Source: SABI01 sp963677695 (GTDB lineage Bacteria > Spirochaetota > Spirochaetia > Sphaerochaetales > Sphaerochaetaceae). From it: a stretch of DNA of 64,000 nucleotides. The notes below the pieces were generated by a model. It was not told where the DNA came from. It ran no database searches and saw nothing but the letters and a program-made list of their open reading frames with translations. Position numbers and translations under genes: made by a program. How positions within the stretch are numbered: the stretch's first letter is position 1; every line of letters starts with the position of its first letter. Shown piece by piece: positions 58,938 through 64,000 of this stretch. Location: NCBI GenBank assembly GCA_963677695.2, contig CAXXUJ010000001.1:2356001-2420000 (forward strand), read 5' to 3'.

Positions 58938-59750
58938 ATGGCAATTTTTAATGGAACAATTTACTCAAAGACATTGAATATGGACACGTGTCTCACAGTG
59001 GTTTTACCCCAGGATAGTAGAAAATATAGGGGTGTAGAGCCGTACCGGGATGGAGTTGTCGCTTCCGAGAAGCCTAAAACTCTGATTCTTCTTCATGGAC
59101 TTTCTGATAATCATAATGCATGGGCTCAAAGAACCTCAATTCTTAGATATGCGGAGGATTACGGGATTGCCGTGGTCATTCCTGAAGTTCAGCGCAGTTT
59201 TTACCAAAATATGAAGAATGGTCCTAATTATTTTGATTACATCAATGATGAATTACCTGAACTGGTTTCTGATATGTTTCACCTATCAATAGCACCAGAG
59301 GATCTTTTTCTTGCCGGTTTATCGATGGGAGGCTATGGAGTTTTAGCTTGTGGACTCACTTATCCTGAGCGTTATCAGGGAATTGGAGTATTTTCAGCCG
59401 TTTGTGATCTTAGGAGTGTAGTTCTTGATGAAACTTTTGCAGGGCGAAAGGAACTTCAAGGCTGGTTAAAAGATCGACCTGCAATATTCGGTGAAGATAT
59501 TGAATATCCAGAAAGTATGGATGTTTACACGCTGATAGATAATCTTGATTTGAGTAGGCCTGTTCCCAGGATATATATGGCATGTGGTACAGAAGATTTT
59601 CTCTATGAGCAGAATGTAGAGTTGAAAAATTATATCAGTAACTATGATCTTGATTTTGCGTATGAGGAATGGCCGGGAATCCATGAATGGGCTTTTTGGG
59701 ATGTTGCAATTCAGAAAGTTATGCAGAGATTCTTATTGGATCAGCAGTGA
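58938..59750 (+). CDS. Esterase D/EstA-family serine hydrolase
   Basis: 270 residues, alpha/beta hydrolase. The oxyanion region is LILLHGLSDNHNAW, the nucleophile is S129 in GLSMGGYG, the acid is D220 in CGTEDFLY, and the base is H249 in GIHEWAFWD. The family includes S-formylglutathione hydrolase, tributyrin esterase and acetyl-sugar esterases. In this operon it may remove acyl or feruloyl/acetyl groups from the imported sugar or polyol; that is an inference. No signal peptide, so it acts in the cytoplasm. Confidence 0.88.
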   Translation: MAIFNGTIYSKTLNMDTCLTVVLPQDSRKYRGVEPYRDGVVASEKPKTLILLHGLSDNHNAWAQRTSILRYAEDYGIAVVIPEVQRSFYQNMKNGPNYFDYINDELPELVSDMFHLSIAPEDLFLAGLSMGGYGVLACGLTYPERYQGIGVFSAVCDLRSVVLDETFAGRKELQGWLKDRPAIFGEDIEYPESMDVYTLIDNLDLSRPVPRIYMACGTEDFLYEQNVELKNYISNYDLDFAYEEWPGIHEWAFWDVAIQKVMQRFLLDQQ

Positions 59751-59803
59751 TCTACATCTATTAAATTATTTGAGAGATAAAGCATTATATTGAGGAGGTT
59801 CCC

Positions 59804-60877
59804 ATGATTATTCCAAAGACAATGAAAGCACTTGTTGCATATAGTCCTACCGATTATCGGTTGGTAAGCGATTATCCCACACCTGTTTGTGGTCCTGATG
59901 ATGTCATCATAAAAACAGAAGGATGTGGTATCTGCGCCGGAGATTTAAAGTGTCAGCATGGAGCTGCAATGTTCTGGGGCGATGATACTCAACCTTCCTG
60001 GGTCAATGCTCCCTTTATTCCCGGTCATGAATTTGTTGGTGTCGTTGTAGAGGTTGGTTCTGAAGTATCAGATATTATAGTGGGAGACAGATTGACTGCA
60101 GATCAGATTGTACCTTGCGGTACATGTAGATTCTGTAAAAGCGGTAAATACTGGATGTGCCAGCCTCATGAAATATTCGGCTTTTTCAAAGAGTTGAATG
60201 GCGGTATGGCTGAGTATATAAAGCTTCCGAAGAATGCTGTTAAACATAAAGTTCCTAAAAACATGCCTCTCAGTGATGCTCTTCTCATAGAACCCTATGC
60301 CTGCTCAAAACACTGTGTCGACCGTGCTCAGATTGGATCAGAAGATATTGTGGTTTTATCAGGAGCAGGTACTTTAGGGTTAGGGATGGTGACCTATGCC
60401 AAACAGAGAAATCCTGCTAAATTAATAGTTCTGGATATGATAGATTCACGCCTTGAAAAAGCAAAAGAATTTGGTGCAGATATTGTTATGAACCCGTCAG
60501 AAACGGATGTTGTTGCTGAGATCCTTGCAATGACGGATGGGTATGGCTGTGATATTTATATTGAGGCTACTGGCCATCCTTCCTCTGTTACGCAAGGTAT
60601 GCAGATGATAAGAAAGTTGGGTAGATTTGTCGAGTTTTCTGTATTTGGCAGTGCCACTACTCTCGACTGGTCAATTATAGGGGATAGAAAAGAACTTGAT
60701 GTATTAGGATCTCATCTAAGTCCATATTGCTTTCCTTATGTAATCGAGAGAATACAAGACAAGACCTTGAAAACTGATGGAGTTGTATCTAGTACTTTCT
60801 CAATAGATGATTGGGAAAAGGCTTTCGAGTTGGCGACAGGAAAACAAGGTGATTTAAAGGTTGCATTAACCTTCTAA
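59804..60877 (+). CDS. Zinc-dependent medium-chain polyol dehydrogenase
   Basis: 357 residues, MDR family. Catalytic zinc: C44 in GICAGDLKC, H75-E76 in PGHEFVG, E163 in IEPYAC. Structural zinc: C105, C108, C111 and C119. The NAD motif is GAGTLGLG near 187. AGDLKCQHGAAMFWGDD resembles erythritol/L-threitol dehydrogenases, making a four-carbon polyol a good candidate substrate, but the identity is not certain. GAGGAGG before the ATG. Last gene of the operon. Confidence 0.88.
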   Translation: MIIPKTMKALVAYSPTDYRLVSDYPTPVCGPDDVIIKTEGCGICAGDLKCQHGAAMFWGDDTQPSWVNAPFIPGHEFVGVVVEVGSEVSDIIVGDRLTADQIVPCGTCRFCKSGKYWMCQPHEIFGFFKELNGGMAEYIKLPKNAVKHKVPKNMPLSDALLIEPYACSKHCVDRAQIGSEDIVVLSGAGTLGLGMVTYAKQRNPAKLIVLDMIDSRLEKAKEFGADIVMNPSETDVVAEILAMTDGYGCDIYIEATGHPSSVTQGMQMIRKLGRFVEFSVFGSATTLDWSIIGDRKELDVLGSHLSPYCFPYVIERIQDKTLKTDGVVSSTFSIDDWEKAFELATGKQGDLKVALTF

Positions 60878-60931
60878 AAACTCGAGAACTATCTGCAGTG
60901 TAGGGAATTTTTCCGTGAATATAGGATTATC

Positions 60932-60952
60932 ACCACCGGTATCGCTGGTGGT
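60932..60952 (+). terminator. Hairpin after the ABC operon
   Basis: ACCACCGG and CTGGTGGT with a 5-base loop (one G-T pair) make an 8-bp stem followed by ATTTCATAT. It is a plausible but weak terminator of the operon. Confidence 0.55.
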
Positions 60953-61060
60953 ATTTCATATATCAGATACATTGTCGGTGAGGATTTAGTAGTAAAAAAA
61001 AAGAAATTTCTGATCTTTTCTCTTACATGTATACATTAACTTCTGATAGTCTACCTTTGT

Positions 61061-62908
61061 ATGAAGAAGGTCCGTTTCCAGCTTAGTGTCACACAACGTA
61101 TTCTCATTGCTTCATTTCTCACCTTCGCTCTTGTTCTCTTTTGTGCCGCCATTCCTCTTTCTCAGTCGATAGAAAAAATTGAGGTGGTACAGGGAAACGC
61201 TGTTTTACCTTTCTATGATGCCGATGTGACCCGCTATTCCCTTGAAGGGGAGTGGATTCTTGCAAGGGAAGCTGGAGAGCGGATGTACCAGAAAGTCCCT
61301 TCGGTTGCCTGGGAGGAGGGGTCCGGAACCTATACACTCCACTTGAACGTTCCTGAATCTGAAGCTGGATTCCCTCTCGAACTGTTCACCCGGAATATGG
61401 GAACCAGCGGGGTGGTGTACATCAATGGTGAATATATTGGAGAGCAGGGGACATACTCAGAGAGCGAGGAAAAGGCGGAGGCAAGCGCACTTGCTGAAAT
61501 CTATCCATTCGTTCCCCGTGCCGGTGATAATCTGATCGAAATACGTGTCAGCAACTATACCCATCCGAGAGCGGGTCTATGGGAGCAGGTGCTTATAGCA
61601 CGTTCTCCCGACCTCGAGAACATGTACGAAAGACAGGTCACTGTCGATATTCTCCTGTTCGGTATCACCATGTTCATAGTGCTCTACATCATTGCAATGG
61701 CTCTTCAACTGAAAGAGTACTCTCTCCTCTATTTTGCAGCTGCAGTCTTCTTCGTTGCACTCGGGAACAGCACGCGCTACACCTTTTCGATCTACCGGCT
61801 CCTTCCCGCCATCGATTATGTGTTCGTGAAGAAGGCCTCCCTTGCCTTCTATCTCTTCGGTGGAGGCTATATAGCAAAATCCTTCGCTGCCGATCTGCTG
61901 AGAAACCGAAGAAACCTTCTGATCAATATCATGTTCCACATAAGCATCTTCGCAGGAATTCTCATACTGATTCTCCCCTTCAAGACAGGATATCGAATCA
62001 GTATCATCTCTTTTCCCTTCCTTCTCATTGTATTCAGTGTATTCATCATCAAACAGTACCAGTCGATGTTTACCTACTTCTCTCTTAATTCTTTCTGGTG
62101 GGCTTTTCCCCGTCTCTGTATTCAGATACTGCTGTTGTACGGGACTGCCCATGATTCCTATACCTTCGTCACAGGACGCTATGAAACTGACATGCTTCCC
62201 TATATGTCAACCATCTATGCTGTGATCTATTCCCTCCTTCTCGTACAGACGATCCTTGAAGACCGAAGGAGGCTGGAGAGAGCAAAAAGTCAGATCATCA
62301 CAACGGCTGACAGGACGAGGGAATCACTCAGGAACTCCCTGCACGACAATCTAGGGCAGATGACTCATGGACTGGAATTTCTCTCTGAGAGCATGGTTCG
62401 ATCGGGCAAGGTCGATCCTGATCGTATACAGCTGATCAATGAAACGGCACGGGATATCAACAGGGAGCTGCGCTCCCTTCTCGGTGACCTGAGTCCCTCG
62501 AGGCTCGACTCGCTCGGTTTCGAGAAGGCAGTGGAGAAGATGGTTGAACAGAATTCTAACATGTATGAGACTCCCATCGAATTGAATATGAGAGATGTCG
62601 ACTTTCCCCTCTGGTCGGCGACTGCCGAGCAGCTCTATCTTGTTATCCGTGAGAGTCTGACAAACGCGCTTAGGCATGCAAAACCGACAAAGGTCAGTGT
62701 AAACCTTGTTTTGAACAAGGGATTCTATGTACTGGAGATTGTCAATAATGGTCTCACAGATGTTCCCTTCATTCCTAAAACAGTGAAGGGGCATGGCATA
62801 GATATTATGCGGTACAGGATGGAATCTTTAGGGGGTACGATGTTCGTTCATGCCGAGAAGGGTGGTCTTTTCCGTGTTCACGCTGAGATTCCCCGGGAGG
62901 AGATATGA
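61061..62908 (+). CDS. 7TMR-DISM sensor histidine kinase (HisKA_3 class), copy 2
   Basis: 615 residues, same layout as the kinase at 45954: anchor (12-33), periplasmic jelly-roll (about 45-185, SLEGEWILAREAGERM, YINGEYIGEQG, IEIRVSNYTHPRAGLW), seven helices, and a HisKA_3 core with H428 in RNSLHDNLGQMTHGLE. NALRHAKPTK and VKGHGIDIMRYRME follow. Sequence similarity to copy 1 is moderate, so it is an old paralogue. No good ribosome site precedes the ATG. The 4-base overlap with the response regulator is kept. Confidence 0.92.
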   Translation: MKKVRFQLSVTQRILIASFLTFALVLFCAAIPLSQSIEKIEVVQGNAVLPFYDADVTRYSLEGEWILAREAGERMYQKVPSVAWEEGSGTYTLHLNVPESEAGFPLELFTRNMGTSGVVYINGEYIGEQGTYSESEEKAEASALAEIYPFVPRAGDNLIEIRVSNYTHPRAGLWEQVLIARSPDLENMYERQVTVDILLFGITMFIVLYIIAMALQLKEYSLLYFAAAVFFVALGNSTRYTFSIYRLLPAIDYVFVKKASLAFYLFGGGYIAKSFAADLLRNRRNLLINIMFHISIFAGILILILPFKTGYRISIISFPFLLIVFSVFIIKQYQSMFTYFSLNSFWWAFPRLCIQILLLYGTAHDSYTFVTGRYETDMLPYMSTIYAVIYSLLLVQTILEDRRRLERAKSQIITTADRTRESLRNSLHDNLGQMTHGLEFLSESMVRSGKVDPDRIQLINETARDINRELRSLLGDLSPSRLDSLGFEKAVEKMVEQNSNMYETPIELNMRDVDFPLWSATAEQLYLVIRESLTNALRHAKPTKVSVNLVLNKGFYVLEIVNNGLTDVPFIPKTVKGHGIDIMRYRMESLGGTMFVHAEKGGLFRVHAEIPREEI

Positions 62909-63564
62909 TCAGAGTCATCATTGCAGATGATCACAGGCTGATTCGTGAAGGGATCAAATCCCTTATCGAATCAGAAAGTGACATAGAACTCATCTGTGAA
63001 GTCAGTTCCCGAAGCGAACTGGAAGGATCTCTCGCCCTCCATACCCCTGACGTGCTCGTGCTCGATATCAGCATGGAAGAACGCAGCAGCGGACTGGTAT
63101 TTCTTGAGACGCATCAGGACCTCCTTGGGAGAATGAAGGTTCTCATGCTTTCGATGAATGAGAGTCTTCCCGTCATCAAACGAGCCATCGAACTCGGGGC
63201 TAAGGGCTATCTGCCGAAATCGGAAACGAGCGACTGTCTTCTCACTGCTGTCAATACCGTGGCCTCCGGTTCTCTCTATCTGGCTCCTTCAGTATCACAG
63301 ATGCTTCTCCTCTCTTCCGATACTCCCGACTCAGATAGTTCCTTCGATCCTGAAAAGCACCTGACAAAACGGGAATTCTCCATTTTCTCTCTTCTCGGCA
63401 GCGGTATGAGCTCACGTCAGATTGCCGAAGAACTCGGGATCAGACCAAGCACGGTGAGTACGCACATGGAAAATATGAAGGAAAAACTGAATCTTTCCTC
63501 AACGACCGCTCTTACCCGCTGTGCCGTGAGATGGAGTGGGGGGAATGATCTTTTAGAGGTCTGA
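62905..63564 (+). CDS. NarL-family response regulator, copy 2
   Basis: 219 residues. Receiver: D8/D9, phosphoacceptor D54 in VLDISMEE, K105 in YLPKSE. LuxR HTH: LTKREFSIFSLLGSGMSSRQ, STVSTHMENMKEKLNL. Paired with copy 2 kinase by ATGA overlap. Its 3' end overlaps the convergent EAL gene by 12 bases. Confidence 0.94.
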   Translation: MIRVIIADDHRLIREGIKSLIESESDIELICEVSSRSELEGSLALHTPDVLVLDISMEERSSGLVFLETHQDLLGRMKVLMLSMNESLPVIKRAIELGAKGYLPKSETSDCLLTAVNTVASGSLYLAPSVSQMLLLSSDTPDSDSSFDPEKHLTKREFSIFSLLGSGMSSRQIAEELGIRPSTVSTHMENMKEKLNLSSTTALTRCAVRWSGGNDLLEV

Positions 63565-64000
63565 GCAGGAAGAATCGGAACCTTCAATGAGGATCGGTCT
63601 GCTGTAGAGGAATCCCTGAAGATAATCTATACCTATATCCCTGCAGGTATCGGCAATACTTTCTGTCTCCACACCTTCAGCTACGGTTGTGAGGTGGAAG
63701 GTCCTGCAGAAGTCTGCAAGGTTGTTGCACAGCTTCTTGTAACGGAAACTCTTATCAATATTGGCAATGATGGAACGGTCGATCTTTACCCCGCTGATAG
63801 ATAGTTTGGCCAGCAGTTCGTAGGAAGAGTACCCTGTCCCGAAATCGTCAATGACAATCCTGACACCCGCGTTTTTCAGTTTTTCCACCGAATCCTTCAG
63901 CATCTGCATGTTCCTGAGGGTCTCCTCGGTGATTTCGACCTGAATAATTGACGGATCGATACCCGTTTCCTCTATTCTCTTCACCAGATAGTCGATATTG
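63553..64000 (-). CDS. EAL-domain protein, C-terminal part (truncated by the window edge)
   Basis: The open frame continues past base 64000, so only about 149 C-terminal residues are seen. IVIDDFGTGYSSYELLAKL is the DDFGTG loop of cyclic-di-GMP phosphodiesterases, VKIDRSIIANI and TTVAEGVETESIADTCRDIG the next motifs, and GIDYLQGFLYSRPI the C-terminal one. The EAL signature itself lies outside. Whether a GGDEF or other domain precedes is unknown. Convergent with copy 2 regulator. Confidence 0.9.
   Translation of the reverse strand, partial: NIDYLVKRIEETGIDPSIIQVEITEETLRNMQMLKDSVEKLKNAGVRIVIDDFGTGYSSYELLAKLSISGVKIDRSIIANIDKSFRYKKLCNNLADFCRTFHLTTVAEGVETESIADTCRDIGIDYLQGFLYSRPILIEGSDSSCSDL

Overview
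The window is a gene-dense, moderately GC-rich stretch of a bacterial chromosome, most likely from an anaerobic or microaerophilic spirochaete (Spirochaetota). This assignment is an inference. It rests on the LL-diaminopimelate aminotransferase route to lysine and peptidoglycan, several Sec-exported lipoproteins of a double-membraned cell, histidine kinases with 7TMR-DISM sensor regions, a RarA clamp-loader-like ATPase fused to an extra C-terminal domain, and the solute transport repertoire. No rRNA, CRISPR array, prophage or insertion sequence was seen.

Layout. Positions 1-4760 hold a TRAP transporter operon (partial DctP-like protein, DctP, DctQ, DctM, then a short-chain dehydrogenase). A membrane protein and a five-gene tRNA operon (His, Arg, Lys, Leu, Gly, all minus) follow, downstream of rarA. 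Positions 8900-11180 carry a ROK regulator and MFS transporter operon with a near-perfect promoter and a dyad operator. Positions 12000-19230 hold a Bax-inhibitor-like protein, the PHP/DRTGG/CBS-ATPase regulatory trio, a pseudouridine synthase, an M29 aminopeptidase, purU and xseA-xseB. The gap between the aminopeptidase and purU is filled entirely by a 22-bp tandem array of dyads whose arms covary. Positions 20000-29000 carry a ferredoxin, topB, a GT4 glycosyltransferase and the lysine/peptidoglycan genes: dapB divergent from dapA-dapL-lysA-ybgC, with a structured leader before dapA.

Positions 29000-45760 are a run of housekeeping, transport and stress genes: a lipoprotein, SDR plus 3-hydroxyacyl-CoA dehydrogenase, tcdA, a TatD-like hydrolase, mntP, a secreted MsrB-MsrA fusion, a purine permease, two paralogous membrane-anchored HD proteins on either side of a MATE exporter, an acyltransferase, a GPH sugar symporter and rarD. 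A small operon follows (an LECC-motif peptide and two SHOCT membrane proteins) whose promoter carries a CsoR-type dyad.

Positions 45950-53960 hold a histidine kinase/response regulator pair followed closely by a ferritin-VIT1 fusion, then enzymes (HAD, transglutaminase-like, SMP-30-like, acyl-CoA ligase). Positions 54034-60877 look clearly AT-richer. They carry a second ROK regulator controlling a sugar or polyol ABC uptake operon (binding protein, ATPase, permease, esterase, MDR dehydrogenase) through two matching 17-bp dyads. A second kinase/regulator pair of the same architecture and a truncated EAL-domain gene close the window.

Convergent gene pairs here are packed unusually tightly: stop codons abut as TGATCA at 28913 and 31826, or overlap at 34753, 44580 and 63553. 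Against that background the 22-bp array at 16730-16862 stands out as an expansion between two stop codons.
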